64,000 nucleotides of DNA from Sphingobacterium micropteri (GCF_014692515.1 NZ_JACOIK010000004.1:62001-126000), one strand, 5' to 3'; shown: positions 9,040 through 17,769, counted from the first letter of the stretch. Notes: a model not told the origin generated them from the letters alone. Numbers and translations are program-made.

Positions 9040-9113
9040 TGCGCCCACCTGGGCTCGAACCAGGGACCAAAAGATTATGAGTCTTCTACTCTAACCGACT
9101 GAGCTATAGGCGC
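9040..9113 (-). tRNA. tRNA with CAU anticodon (Met or Ile2)
   Basis: The minus strand folds as a complete cloverleaf: acceptor GCGCCTA / TGGGCGC, D-arm GCTC...GAGT, anticodon stem GAAGA / TCTTT with loop CTCATAA (anticodon CAU), T-arm CCTGG-TTCGAGC-CCAGG, discriminator A. CCA is not encoded. A CAU anticodon may be elongator methionine, or isoleucine-2 after lysidine modification by TilS; the stretch after the anticodon stem (TTGGTC) resembles Ile2 tRNAs, so the identity is left open. Its 3' end is the likely integration target of the recombinase at 7570-8850. Confidence 0.9.
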
Positions 9114-9201
9114 AGTTTTTTAACCTATCAAAAAGAACGCACTGTCATTCCGTTTTGACGATGCAATTATCGATATTTGCACGGAGAAAACAAAATTTTC
9201 C

Positions 9202-9831
9202 ATGCAAAAAATTAAAAATATTATACTCGATTACGGCAATGTTATTTTTATGATTGACTTTGTTCGCGTGCGAGAAGCCTTTATATCCTTGGGTATCAAA
9301 AATGTAAATGATTTTTTTGGACATCGGGCACAAGATCCCCTATTTGACTCTTTTGATCGAGGAGAAATTAGTGCCGCTGAATTTAGGAATGGGATTCGAG
9401 AGCGAGCAAACTGCCCAGACCTGACCGATAAACAAATTAATGACGCTTGGAATGCTTTATTAATCGGAGTGCCAGAGGGCAAACATGAAATATTGGAGTA
9501 CCTGCAAACAAAATATCGCCTATTTTTGCTGAGTAATAACAACGAAATTCACTATGCATATTGCATGCAACATATTCAGGAAAAATATGGTGTTCCGGAC
9601 AACTCGGTATTCTTTGAGAAAACATATTATTCACATGTAATAGGTTTACGCAAACCCAATCGGGATATTTTTGACCATTTAGTGATTGATACAGGCATTC
9701 AACAACAAGAAACTTTGTTTATTGACGATAGTCCACAACATTTGGAAACAGCGGAAAAATTAGGATTTCAAACCGCATTGTGTAGTCAGGAAGAGCCTTT
9801 GGAAGAAATTGTAAAAAAATTGGGATTATGA
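9202..9831 (+). CDS. HAD-IA hydrolase, YihX-like
   Basis: The 209-residue protein starts with IILDYGNVIFMID, the motif I aspartate of haloacid-dehalogenase hydrolases in the D-x-G-x-V form used by YihX-type sugar phosphatases. Motif II is LFLLSNNN, motif III the Lys in GLRKPNRDIFDHL, and motif IV ETLFIDDSPQHLETA. An alpha-helical cap lies between motif I and II. It most likely dephosphorylates a small phosphorylated metabolite such as a sugar phosphate in the cytoplasm. The exact substrate is not determinable. It is a single gene between the tRNA and rpsU. Confidence 0.85.
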   Translation: MQKIKNIILDYGNVIFMIDFVRVREAFISLGIKNVNDFFGHRAQDPLFDSFDRGEISAAEFRNGIRERANCPDLTDKQINDAWNALLIGVPEGKHEILEYLQTKYRLFLLSNNNEIHYAYCMQHIQEKYGVPDNSVFFEKTYYSHVIGLRKPNRDIFDHLVIDTGIQQQETLFIDDSPQHLETAEKLGFQTALCSQEEPLEEIVKKLGL

Positions 9832-9874
9832 AACATTTCTTAGACAATCCCTTTCTATATCTAAATTATTTCTC

Positions 9875-9882
9875 TATCTTTG
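9875..9882 (+). promoter_or_regulatory. -7 promoter box for rpsU
   Basis: TATCTTTG matches the Bacteroidota -7 consensus TAnnTTTG exactly. Transcription would begin about 5-8 bases downstream, giving a leader of roughly 40 bases that carries the Shine-Dalgarno. A clear -33 TTTG partner is not visible. Confidence 0.6.
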
Positions 9883-9908
9883 CACACACAAAAAATTAAA
9901 AGGGCACG

Positions 9909-9917
9909 AAAGGAGGT
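9909..9917 (+). promoter_or_regulatory. full-length Shine-Dalgarno of rpsU
   Basis: AAAGGAGGT lies 9 bases before the rpsU ATG at 9927. It is a near-complete match to the 16S anti-Shine-Dalgarno, whereas most starts in this window lack any. In Bacteroidota the anti-Shine-Dalgarno is covered on the ribosome by bS21, bS18 and bS6, so a strong Shine-Dalgarno on the bS21 gene itself fits translational feedback: ribosomes lacking bS21 would translate it best. Confidence 0.8.
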
Positions 9918-9926
9918 ATTTAAAGC

Positions 9927-10118
9927 ATGATTATCGTAAATGTAAAAGAAGGAGAATCTTTAGACAGAGCGTTGAAACGTTTCAAAAAGAAATTTGAAAA
10001 AACTGGTGTATTACGTGAACTTCGTTCTCGTCAAGCATACGAGAAAAAATCAGTAACTCGTCGTACCCAGATTAAGAAAGCAATCTATAAACAACATTTA
10101 AACCAAGAGAACGTTTAA
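9927..10118 (+). CDS. rpsU: 30S ribosomal protein bS21
   Basis: The 63-residue basic protein [20 protein letters not shown]... with [13 protein letters not shown] matches bS21 over its whole length (usual 60-70 residues). It binds the 30S platform near the 16S 3' end. In Bacteroidota it helps bury the anti-Shine-Dalgarno. It is a single-gene unit with its own promoter box, a strong Shine-Dalgarno and a bidirectional terminator. Sure. Confidence 0.97.
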   Translation: MIIVNVKEGESLDRALKRFKKKFEKTGVLRELRSRQAYEKKSVTRRTQIKKAIYKQHLNQENV

Positions 10119-10136
10119 TATTGTTTGATACGATAA

Positions 10137-10167
10137 AAAATAAAAGAGGCTTTTAGCCTCTTTTTTT
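10137..10167. terminator. bidirectional terminator between rpsU and glycosyltransferase operon
   Basis: AAAAGAGGCT-TTT-AGCCTCTTTT is a 10-bp hairpin with A-rich left and T-rich right flanks, so it works on both strands. The stop codon of the convergent glycosyltransferase lies inside it. Confidence 0.8.
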
Positions 10168-11319
10168 ATGTTGACACAACCTCTTAAATAATACGGCATA
10201 ATCATTTACCATTTTGTCCCAACCGAAATGATTTAATGTGTACTTACGAAAAGCATACCGCTGCTGCCCTTCCGTATCCCACCGGTGTTGGATTGCTTGC
10301 GACCAAGCCTCTGCATTCTCCGGTTCCACCTGTATGCCATTTTTTTGGTGTTGTATAGCATCTGTAATTCCATCCAGTGCTGACGCCAGCACCAATGCCC
10401 CACAGGCACTTGCTTCCAGACATACCAGACCAAACCCCTCCATATCGCCTTCGACTTTAATATTAGGCATTAAGAATGCCTCGGCATGACTCAACAGAAT
10501 TTCTACCTCTTCCAACGGTAATTTGCCTAGATGCGTGATCTTTTTGTCATATGCAGGATCGTTTAATAAAGTACATAGCGCTGCTTGGTCTGAAGGATAG
10601 CCCATAAAAAGCATATATAGGGTGCGACACCTCTCCGGTAAACCCGCCAACAGTTTGTCTACTTTTGATGGCTCTTTAGACAATGGACCAGCCATGACTA
10701 AATGATATTCTTCCGGAAGCAACGGAAGTACCTCACGAATAAACCACGAAAAACCCTTTCGCTTAACAGGCCTACCTAATGTTACTAAAATTTTACGATG
10801 AGCCGGCAAATGATATTTGTGCCGAAACTGTTCCCAATCCTCGATATTATTTTTCGGTTCCAACTGATGATCAATACCATTTGCGATAACCGAAACCTTC
10901 TTTTTGTCTATCCCGCGTCTGATAGCCGCGGTAGCCGTTGCGTGACTGACTGCGACGATATGATCGTATCGATTAAATCGCGGTAAAATGAAACGTTGAT
11001 AGACCTTAAGTGGAAAGACGACATCTAACCCGTGGAGCGTAACGACCCTACGCAGATGCGTATAGCCTACATGCCAGAGGCCAACAGCCGCTATCAACCC
11101 ATCATTAAAATGTATTATACCGATCTTAGGGTATCGATGTATCATCGATAGGATACGTCCATTTAATTTGCGAAAAAACTGAAAGTAGCTTTCTTCCCCT
11201 GTATAAACAATTTTTCGTACAATGGCGTGTGCATGCATGCCTTCAATCAGCTCATAACTTTGCTTTTCCATCCCTCCAGTAGCAGGTGGATACTTGTGAC
11301 TAACGAACAGTATTTCCAT
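10153..11319 (-). CDS. GT4-family glycosyltransferase
   Basis: From the ATG at 11319 the protein reads MEILFVSHKYPPATGGMEKQ, the standard start of a GT-B fold GT4 enzyme with its glycine-rich acceptor loop; an upstream start at 11361 adds residues before the first strand and is less likely. The C-terminal half has TLGRPVKRKGFSWFI and the donor motif EGFGLVCLEA (E-x7-E). It transfers a sugar from a nucleotide donor to a lipid or glycan at the inner membrane. It overlaps the flippase-like gene by 20 bases and is the last of a three-gene operon. Acceptor and donor are unknown. Confidence 0.85.
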   Translation of the reverse strand: MEILFVSHKYPPATGGMEKQSYELIEGMHAHAIVRKIVYTGEESYFQFFRKLNGRILSMIHRYPKIGIIHFNDGLIAAVGLWHVGYTHLRRVVTLHGLDVVFPLKVYQRFILPRFNRYDHIVAVSHATATAAIRRGIDKKKVSVIANGIDHQLEPKNNIEDWEQFRHKYHLPAHRKILVTLGRPVKRKGFSWFIREVLPLLPEEYHLVMAGPLSKEPSKVDKLLAGLPERCRTLYMLFMGYPSDQAALCTLLNDPAYDKKITHLGKLPLEEVEILLSHAEAFLMPNIKVEGDMEGFGLVCLEASACGALVLASALDGITDAIQHQKNGIQVEPENAEAWSQAIQHRWDTEGQQRYAFRKYTLNHFGWDKMVNDYAVLFKRLCQHKKRG

Positions 11320-12307
11320 GTTTGAAAATGCTAAGCGTATCGGTTTTGCGGACAAAAACATAACAGATTACCCCCACTAATATCCAACATATTTGACGAG
11401 CACGGCGCAATATCGATACAGTTATCCATACGGTAGCCCCCTGAATACTTATACTCGCCAACAGTATCTTATTACCTAATTCCTCTATCCCTAACTGCCC
11501 TGGTATAAATGCACCGACGCTTTTAAAGATCATGACGCCCATATCCATCCATACGCTATGCATTAACGGTACATCGTAGTTCAGAAAACGAAGGATAAAA
11601 TAAAATTCCAGGCCTCCTATCAACCAATGTAAAAAAAAGAAAAAGTAAGACCACCAAAAGAGCTTTGTGTGATGCTGAAAAAAATATCGTGTTTGCACGG
11701 CTAAACTACGAATAACCTTACAGAGGCGTTGCCATAAATTAAAAGAGCCTACCTCTTGCGTCTCAACTGTACTCCGCTTTTGATGTAGCAGATAGAAAAA
11801 CAATATTTTTAATGAAAGTAATAATGCAATCAGTATGCATAAACCATATAGCCAAAACGCTTGTCGTGAATTATCCATGATAACCACTAACCAACAAAGA
11901 GATAAGATGAAAAGCAGCAGTTGTGATAATATGGCGGTAACACGTGACACGACAACAGATGTTGATGCATTGCTGTTTGAAATGGAGTAGGATTTCAATA
12001 GTTCGTTCTTGAGCATATCCCCTCCGACGACGCTCGACGGGTTATAAAGCCCTACCGTTTCGCCAATTTGCCTAATTCCAAAAAGCTGCCCTAAAGAAAT
12101 GCGGGTACGTTCTGATCCTAAACAAATCCACCAACCTATTGTACCGAGCATATACGCTATAAGAGTGATCAATAGAATGACAAAAAAACCCGATCCAATT
12201 TTCCGAAGCTCAGCCAAAACGATCGCGAAATCCACCTGAACAATAAATATTGCTATGGGAACAACGATACAGGCAAATATTAAAATTTTAAGGCTTTTCT
12301 TGTACAT
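11300..12307 (-). CDS. flippase-like integral membrane protein (LPG-synthase TM / UPF0104)
   Basis: The 335-residue protein has about eight membrane helices and the lysylphosphatidylglycerol-synthase-TM (AglD/UPF0104) pattern: SLGQLFGIRQIGETVGLYN, then SSVVGGDMLKNELL with the GGD turn, and a late SVGAFIPGQLGIEELGN block. Related proteins are linked to lipid or glycolipid transfer across the membrane and are often coded with glycosyltransferases. The ATG at 12307 shares its A with the TAA of the upstream gene, so translation is coupled. Sitting between two GT4 enzymes, it probably handles their glycolipid product. Confidence 0.8.
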   Translation of the reverse strand: MYKKSLKILIFACIVVPIAIFIVQVDFAIVLAELRKIGSGFFVILLITLIAYMLGTIGWWICLGSERTRISLGQLFGIRQIGETVGLYNPSSVVGGDMLKNELLKSYSISNSNASTSVVVSRVTAILSQLLLFILSLCWLVVIMDNSRQAFWLYGLCILIALLLSLKILFFYLLHQKRSTVETQEVGSFNLWQRLCKVIRSLAVQTRYFFQHHTKLFWWSYFFFFLHWLIGGLEFYFILRFLNYDVPLMHSVWMDMGVMIFKSVGAFIPGQLGIEELGNKILLASISIQGATVWITVSILRRARQICWILVGVICYVFVRKTDTLSIFKHGNTVR

Positions 12308-13482
12308 TAGCAAGCTGCCCAGACAATATTTTTGTTGGATTGCAATCCTAATCGCGTCACTTCGTCAAAATAGCGATCTACCAGGTTTTTCCAGTCTAAT
12401 TTTTCCGTGTAAGCGATTCCGGTGTCACTGATAAATTTATGTAACGTCGGATCTGCGAGCAACATCCTGATATAAATAAGAAAATCCTCTGCAGACCTAG
12501 GCAGACATTTATAGCCAGTTTGTCCGTGTCGTACCAAATCTGCACTTCCTCCGCCATCAGCGATAACACAGGGAAGGCCAGAAGCCATTGCTTCTACAAC
12601 CACATTTCCGTAGGTTTCCGAGATCGACGGAAAAACAAAAATATCCGATGAAGCATACAGTTTCGCAAGATCGCTGTGGGATAATGTCCCCAAAAAAATA
12701 GCTTCTGGCATTTGCCGTTTCATCTCCTCCCCTGCAGCTCCATCACCCGCCACAATAAAATTATGGGGCAAATGCGATCTCTGAAGCCGTTTATAAATTT
12801 CGATCAAAGTTTGTATATTTTTTTCCCACACCAACCTACTGGCAAACAATATATTGGGATTGTCGTTTCCCGTAATATCGCGCACATAAGCCCTATCTCT
12901 TTTTTCCGGATTGAAAAGCTTTAAATCAATGCCACGTTGCCATAAGATCATTTTATCTCTTTCTACACCTAGATCCTCCAGCTGTTTTTGCATAGCACAG
13001 GACGGTACATAGACCACGTCACAGTTGTTATAAAATCGTCGAGTAGCAGACGTCATCCAGCGTTGCACAGGTTTAATAAGCGTAGGAACCTTCCGAAAAT
13101 AATAGGGTATATAAGAAAGAAAATTGGTGTGATAAAGACTGATAACCGGAATATTTCGTGATCGCGCATAACGTAAAGCAAAAAAACCCAATAAAGAAGG
13201 GGTAGCAATATGGATAACATCCGGCTGGAACGCATCCAATTGTTGCTTAATCTGCCCCTTTACCAACGCCGGCAGACTAATACTGTAGTCTGCATTTAAA
13301 CCTGTATTGAGCGTGGGTATACGAATCGAGGCATGTCCTTCTATCTCTTCCGGTCCTTTTCCATAAATAAAAAAGAAAGAAAAACGTTCTATATCGATTC
13401 GATTGATGATTTGAAACATGGTACGGGCAGCACCATCATATTCTTCAAACAAGATCTCCGCAAAAAAAGCGATTCTTATCAT
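12307..13482 (-). CDS. GT4-family glycosyltransferase, MgtA-like
   Basis: The 391-residue protein begins MIRIAFFAEILFEEYDGAAR, resembling glycolipid alpha-glycosyltransferases of the MgtA/GtfA type. It has LYHTNFLSYIPYYF, the donor site FASRLVWEKNIQTLIEIYK, and E-x7-E in SETYGNVVVEAMASGLP. The likely acceptor is a membrane lipid such as diacylglycerol. It is the first gene of the operon with a flippase-like protein and a second GT4, so the three may build and move a glycolipid or short surface glycan. Its start is 198 bases from a divergent phosphodiesterase gene. Confidence 0.85.
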   Translation of the reverse strand: MIRIAFFAEILFEEYDGAARTMFQIINRIDIERFSFFFIYGKGPEEIEGHASIRIPTLNTGLNADYSISLPALVKGQIKQQLDAFQPDVIHIATPSLLGFFALRYARSRNIPVISLYHTNFLSYIPYYFRKVPTLIKPVQRWMTSATRRFYNNCDVVYVPSCAMQKQLEDLGVERDKMILWQRGIDLKLFNPEKRDRAYVRDITGNDNPNILFASRLVWEKNIQTLIEIYKRLQRSHLPHNFIVAGDGAAGEEMKRQMPEAIFLGTLSHSDLAKLYASSDIFVFPSISETYGNVVVEAMASGLPCVIADGGGSADLVRHGQTGYKCLPRSAEDFLIYIRMLLADPTLHKFISDTGIAYTEKLDWKNLVDRYFDEVTRLGLQSNKNIVWAAC

Positions 13483-13680
13483 ATACTTAGATGTTTGTTT
13501 TTACGAAAATAAACATGACATATTTTCTTAATAGAAACTGAATATTAATGATTTATGAAATTTCATATACTTATTTACCTTTAATACATCATTTCCATAC
13601 GGAAGCATAATAGATGGTTTACAAATATCTAACACTCATGCACTAGCTTTGATGTATAAAAATAAAACCATGCATTCAAT

Positions 13681-14640
13681 ATGATATCGCATAGAAAGAA
13701 ATACTGGCGAAAAGTTTTGTCTGTTTCATTCCTCCCCATTGTTTGTGGTCTTTATTTCACCAAAACCACACACTCCAACACAAATTCTATATCTTATATC
13801 GAGGAGCACACAATTGCATTGGAAGAGCGCAGTGAAGGTGAGCTATCCTTATTGACCTATAATGTAGCAGGTCTGCCTGATTTCCTTTCTGCCGCCGTAA
13901 ATTCACGAGCAAGCAGTATGAAAGAAATTTCTAAAAAAATCAATCGTTTTGATATTGTCAATGTGCAGGAAGATTTCCATTATCATCACGAACTTTATGG
14001 AGAGGATAATAGGCATCGTTATCGCACTGAACATAAAATGGCAGTGCCTTACGGCGATGGACTCAATACCTTGTCCAAATACCCAATCCAAGAAACACGT
14101 CGTATTCCTTGGCAGCATTGTAATGGCTCAGATTGCTTAGCAGCGAAGGGATTTTCTTTTTCCCGTATCACCATCGCAAAATCAGTCAATGTCGATGTTT
14201 ACAACATCCATGCTACGGCTCGGGATGACAAATATGCAGCTACCGCCCGACAAAAAAATATCGAACAGTTAGTAGACTATATCAACACGCATTCTGCCAG
14301 CAATGCTATTATCGTGATGGGCGATTTTAACGCACATTTTGCAGCTGCCTGGGATAACTTATCATGGTTTACCAAACAGACGGGCGTGCAAGATGTATGG
14401 GTCATGCTAATGAAAAATGGAAAATGTCCACTGCCCTATCCCACTTTTGTTCCAAGTGAGAAACTAACGCTAACGGATAGTTGTGAAAGTATCGATAAAA
14501 TCTTTTTTCGTAATAGCACGTTTATTGAATTTTGTCCTCAAAGATATAAAGTGGAAAAGCAATATTTTACCGATGGAAATGATATACCGCTCTCCGATCA
14601 TTATGCGATATCGTGTATCCTACAGTGGAAGAAAAAATAA
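13681..14640 (+). CDS. endonuclease/exonuclease/phosphatase-fold enzyme, sphingomyelinase-like
   Basis: The 319-residue protein has an N-terminal membrane helix or uncleaved signal (residues 10-26) and the DNase I-like fold: Asn in LLTYNVAGLP, Glu in NVQEDF, His in VDVYNIHA, Asp and Asn in IVMGDFNAHF, Asp in SIDKIFF, and SDH in LSDHYAI. The NVAGLP form and the export signal resemble secreted neutral sphingomyelinases more than DNA-repair nucleases. Sphingobacteria contain sphingolipids, so a native lipid target is possible, but substrate is inference. Confidence 0.8.
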   Translation: MISHRKKYWRKVLSVSFLPIVCGLYFTKTTHSNTNSISYIEEHTIALEERSEGELSLLTYNVAGLPDFLSAAVNSRASSMKEISKKINRFDIVNVQEDFHYHHELYGEDNRHRYRTEHKMAVPYGDGLNTLSKYPIQETRRIPWQHCNGSDCLAAKGFSFSRITIAKSVNVDVYNIHATARDDKYAATARQKNIEQLVDYINTHSASNAIIVMGDFNAHFAAAWDNLSWFTKQTGVQDVWVMLMKNGKCPLPYPTFVPSEKLTLTDSCESIDKIFFRNSTFIEFCPQRYKVEKQYFTDGNDIPLSDHYAISCILQWKKK

Positions 14641-14659
14641 CATTTATGTTTGTTACATA

Positions 14660-14905
14660 TCAATCTACTTTCGTCAACTCGGCAATCAACTCGTGTGTTT
14701 TTTCTTGAATCTCTTTCGGAAGCAACTGAAATATCTCCTGATCTAGGCTTAATAACTTCTCTTTCGCATATATCTCCGGCTTAAAAAAACAATCGCGTAA
14801 CGAATTTACTTTTGATTCCTCCGATGTGAAATATGCCCGAAATTCTCCTTCTACTCGCTCTACAATCTTGTCAAGTTGCTCCTTGGTAATTAGACTGGTT
14901 TCCAT
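14660..14905 (-). CDS. small helical hypothetical protein
   Basis: The 81-residue protein METSLITKEQLDKIVERVEG... is charged and almost entirely predicted helical, ending HELIAELTKVD. No family is recognised. It is divergent from the DUF2383-like gene at 15008, with about 100 bases between. Codon use and clean length suggest it is real. Confidence 0.55.
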   Translation of the reverse strand: METSLITKEQLDKIVERVEGEFRAYFTSEESKVNSLRDCFFKPEIYAKEKLLSLDQEIFQLLPKEIQEKTHELIAELTKVD

Positions 14906-15007
14906 ATTGAATTTATATAATTATAAAACTTAAGCGTTAATACTTCTCTTATTAGAAACTGAATCCCGATGAAATTGTTCATAGAATAGACAATATCTTA
15001 TTTGTTT

Positions 15008-15481
15008 ATGGAAAACAACACAAATACACATGCCACACAGCTGCACGATCTTATTCAGATCCTTACAGAGCGTGTTGAAACTTACCGCGCAATTATTTCT
15101 TCTGTTGATGCCAACAAGGATATAGACTTGATAGCGTTTTTGGAAAAATGTATGCAACTAACACAGCAATTCAAATCGGAGCTCAATGGTGTGCTAGCCA
15201 AAGAGGATAGTCCATTTTCTGAACGGGAATGGGTGGCCAGCAATCTATATACGCGCTGGCAAGAAGAAAAACCTTCGGTAGAGGCAATCGGACGCGACCA
15301 GGTCATCGAAGTCTGCGAAAAAACGGAAAATACATTGCTTCGTATTTTTCAGGAGATTCTTTCTAATACAGGAAGCTTTACGGAAAGCACGACCGCCATG
15401 CTTAAAAGCCAAGCAACGCTTCAACAAGAAATCGTCGAACAAATAAAAGGTGCAACAAAAGCAACAGATCAAGAACGTTAA
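15008..15481 (+). CDS. DUF2383 / PA2169-like four-helix-bundle protein
   Basis: The start is taken at the ATG at 15008 (MENNTNTHATQLHDLIQIL), two codons after an earlier ATG. The 157-residue protein is all-helical; DLIQILTERVETYRAIISS and VIEVCEKTENTLLRIFQEIL match the first and last helices of ferritin-like PA2169 proteins. Function in this family is unknown; members are often stress-induced. No metal-site residues can be assigned with confidence. Confidence 0.6.
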   Translation: MENNTNTHATQLHDLIQILTERVETYRAIISSVDANKDIDLIAFLEKCMQLTQQFKSELNGVLAKEDSPFSEREWVASNLYTRWQEEKPSVEAIGRDQVIEVCEKTENTLLRIFQEILSNTGSFTESTTAMLKSQATLQQEIVEQIKGATKATDQER

Positions 15482-15560
15482 TTTTTGTTAACAAAATGCT
15501 AACTGGCATTTCGATTGTAATATATCTGTAACAGTTTTAAGATTTACTAAATTAGATTAT

Positions 15561-15938
15561 ATGAAAACGAGTATTAAAATTTTGAGTTTATTATTTATTA
15601 CATTTATCGCGTTTAGCTCTTGTAGTAAAGACGATGATCCCGCGGACAATGATTTGTTTTTGGGAAAGTATGAAGGATCAGTTTCTTTTAATAGTTCTGA
15701 TGAAGAAGATGTATCCGAGACAAACGGCTCGGTCACCGTTACAAAAGTCGGCAATAATTATACCTTCAATTTTTCGGACGGTATTCCAACTTTAGGTGAC
15801 ATTACCATGGAAAAAGGAGACAATAATACGCTCGTCTTTAGCGACGGGGAACTTGGAACCATCCGAATTACTGCTTCTAGTTTGAACATTGCTTATATAA
15901 GAAACGGTCGCACATGGACGGCCGATTGTTCTCGCTAA
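15561..15938 (+). CDS. small exported lipoprotein
   Basis: The 125-residue protein has a signal sequence ending IAFSSC, a lipobox, followed by SKDDDPADN; the acidic residues after Cys resemble the Bacteroidota surface-lipoprotein export signal. The mature part is a short beta-rich domain (GKYEGSVSFNS, GNNYTFNFSDG, LNIAYIRNG), like many small lipocalin-like lipoproteins of this phylum. Function unknown. A strong terminator follows. Confidence 0.75.
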   Translation: MKTSIKILSLLFITFIAFSSCSKDDDPADNDLFLGKYEGSVSFNSSDEEDVSETNGSVTVTKVGNNYTFNFSDGIPTLGDITMEKGDNNTLVFSDGELGTIRITASSLNIAYIRNGRTWTADCSR

Positions 15939-15950
15939 AAAAGAGACATC

Positions 15951-15991
15951 AAACGAAAGAAAGCCAATCTAAGATTGGCTTTCTTTCGTTT
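15951..15991 (+). terminator. perfect 20-bp hairpin terminator
   Basis: AAACGAAAGAAAGCCAATCT (15951-15970) is followed after a single A by its exact reverse complement (15972-15991). It ends the lipoprotein transcript and lies just before the WYL regulator, so a WYL start upstream of 16013 is unlikely. Confidence 0.85.
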
Positions 15992-16012
15992 CAAAATGTT
16001 TATTTTTACAGC

Positions 16013-16969
16013 ATGGACGTTACAAAGCGGTTTAATAGAATTGTTGCTATTTACTTTCAACTGCAGGCAAAACCTATTGTGAAGGCACAGGATCTTGCCG
16101 AACAATTTGAAGTTAGCCAACGAACAATTTATCGTGATATAAAAGCACTGGAACAAGCGGGTATTCCCATTTACGGCGAAGCAGGCACAGGCTACGGACT
16201 CGTGGAGGGATACCGGTTGCCTCCCACTAAATTTTCTAAGGAAGAAATATTAACTCTTGCCGCAGCAGAAAAGTTGATGCAGAAATTTGTAGACCCTGAT
16301 CTGTTCCGGCATTTTAGTTCTGCACTCAATAAAATCAAAGCCTACCTTCGCTACAACGAGAAGCTAAATGTAACGTTACTGGAAGAAAATATGTTAATGG
16401 GCTCGCTAACACATCGATTTAACGAAAACGTACCTTCTGCACTATCCATATTATTTGAAAGTATCGCTCAACATAAAATGGTTAATATGGATTATCAGAG
16501 CGGTACGTACAGTACCGCCGTACATCGGGAAATCGAACCCGTAGGTGTATTTCACCAGGGAAACTATTGGTATTTTATCGCTTACTGTCACCTGCGAAAA
16601 GATTATCGGCAATTTCGCATCGATCGAATCCAACGAATCCAACTAGCATCTACTCCTTTTACCAGAACGCATAAGTCATTATCACATTATCTAGAAAAAG
16701 AAGAACCTGCGCCAACCATAACCATACGAATAGCTGTACCTTTGGCATACGCGCGCTATATGGAATGGGAACGCTCCTATTATGGGTTTGTATCGGAAGA
16801 GATAATTGACACGGAGGTTATGATGACCTTCGCCTGTAGAAACATGGAACAGGAGTTTGCCCGCTGGTATCTCATGTTTGCGGATCAAGCACGTATTTTA
16901 GAGCCGGAGAAACTCAAAGAACATGTCAAAGCATTACTGGCCAATATTCAGGTTAAATTTACTTCATAA
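16013..16969 (+). CDS. HTH-WYL transcriptional regulator
   Basis: The ATG at 16013 gives a 318-residue protein MDVTKRFNRIVAIYFQLQ; the frame continues to 15914, but that part crosses the upstream terminator. A winged helix (AQDLAEQFEVSQRTIYRDIK) is followed by a WYL domain with GNYWYFIAYCHLRKDYRQFR and a C-terminal extension domain. WYL proteins bind nucleic-acid or nucleotide ligands and act as repressors or activators. It converges with a DinB gene; WYL-DinB neighbours are common in Bacteroidota, suggesting control of it. Confidence 0.85.
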   Translation: MDVTKRFNRIVAIYFQLQAKPIVKAQDLAEQFEVSQRTIYRDIKALEQAGIPIYGEAGTGYGLVEGYRLPPTKFSKEEILTLAAAEKLMQKFVDPDLFRHFSSALNKIKAYLRYNEKLNVTLLEENMLMGSLTHRFNENVPSALSILFESIAQHKMVNMDYQSGTYSTAVHREIEPVGVFHQGNYWYFIAYCHLRKDYRQFRIDRIQRIQLASTPFTRTHKSLSHYLEKEEPAPTITIRIAVPLAYARYMEWERSYYGFVSEEIIDTEVMMTFACRNMEQEFARWYLMFADQARILEPEKLKEHVKALLANIQVKFTS

Positions 16970-17034
16970 AAAATGCCCCACGTTACTAAAATCACATAGG
17001 GCACTTTATCAAATTACAACTCTCGACAATTGCG

Positions 17035-17508
17035 TTATGGTCTGTCCCAGAAAAAAGGAGGCTCAATACCCAGCGCCCGTAGATACACAAACCCTTGTGC
17101 CCGGTGGTGAATTTCGTTGTCAATAAAATATAACAGGTTACTGTATATAGGAAATTTATATTCGCCGAATAAATTATGCACCAAATGAAAGTCTTCTTCC
17201 GGAATCTGATTGAACAGCTCAATGATTTTCGGCGTATCTGCATCCCATTTTGCTAAAAGATCTTCTTTTGTGTTCAAAGCTAATTTGTGATTATAAGGTT
17301 GATCATCTCTTTCTACGATTCCTCGCAGTCCGGGTTCGGCGATGGACAATAATTCCATGATCAATTCCGAAAAAGATCGCATACCCCCTATTGAAAAATC
17401 AAAAAGCTCTTTTTCTGGAAATTTTTCCAGTGTTCGACGAGTCAGATCGCGATGTCCTAACCAATGTTTCAAAAACTCTTCCTTTGTTAAAATTGCTGTG
17501 GTTCCCAT
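17035..17508 (-). CDS. DinB/YfiT-family metal-binding protein
   Basis: The 157-residue four-helix protein has the DinB metal-ligand pattern with His in KHWLGHRDLT and the final IDNEIHHRAQGFVYLRALGI, then PPFFW. DinB-family proteins bind a divalent metal and several are thiol-dependent transferases; the substrate of this one is unknown. It converges with the WYL regulator gene, its probable functional partner. Confidence 0.8.
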   Translation of the reverse strand: MGTTAILTKEEFLKHWLGHRDLTRRTLEKFPEKELFDFSIGGMRSFSELIMELLSIAEPGLRGIVERDDQPYNHKLALNTKEDLLAKWDADTPKIIELFNQIPEEDFHLVHNLFGEYKFPIYSNLLYFIDNEIHHRAQGFVYLRALGIEPPFFWDRP

Positions 17509-17662
17509 ACCGTTAAATAATTAAAAATCAATAAATAGTCTTTTATAAATCTTATTACCATAACAAAATTATGGCATGGAATGACAACGGTATGTCAACA
17601 GTCCTTTCATCTTTTCAATTTATTAAAAAAGATTTAAAATTAGGTTTAAAATATAAATATTG

Positions 17663-17670
17663 TATATTTG
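17663..17670 (+). promoter_or_regulatory. -7 promoter box for tRNA-Ser
   Basis: TATATTTG matches TAnnTTTG and lies 10 bases before the tRNA start, so the precursor would have almost no 5' leader. Confidence 0.6.
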
Positions 17671-17680
17671 CACACCGAAA

Positions 17681-17768
17681 AGAGAGATGTCTGAGTGGTT
17701 GAAAGAGCAGACCTGGAAAGTCTGTATACGGGATGACCGTATCGCGGGTTCGAATCCCGCTCTCTCTG
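17681..17768 (+). tRNA. tRNA-Ser(GGA)
   Basis: The 88-base molecule has acceptor AGAGAGA / TCTCTCT, anticodon arm CAGAC-CTGGAAA-GTCTG (anticodon GGA), a long variable arm (ATACGGGATGACCGTAT) typical of serine tRNAs and T-arm GCGGG-TTCGAAT-CCCGC, discriminator G. CCA is not encoded. Confidence 0.95.
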
Positions 17769-17769
17769 C

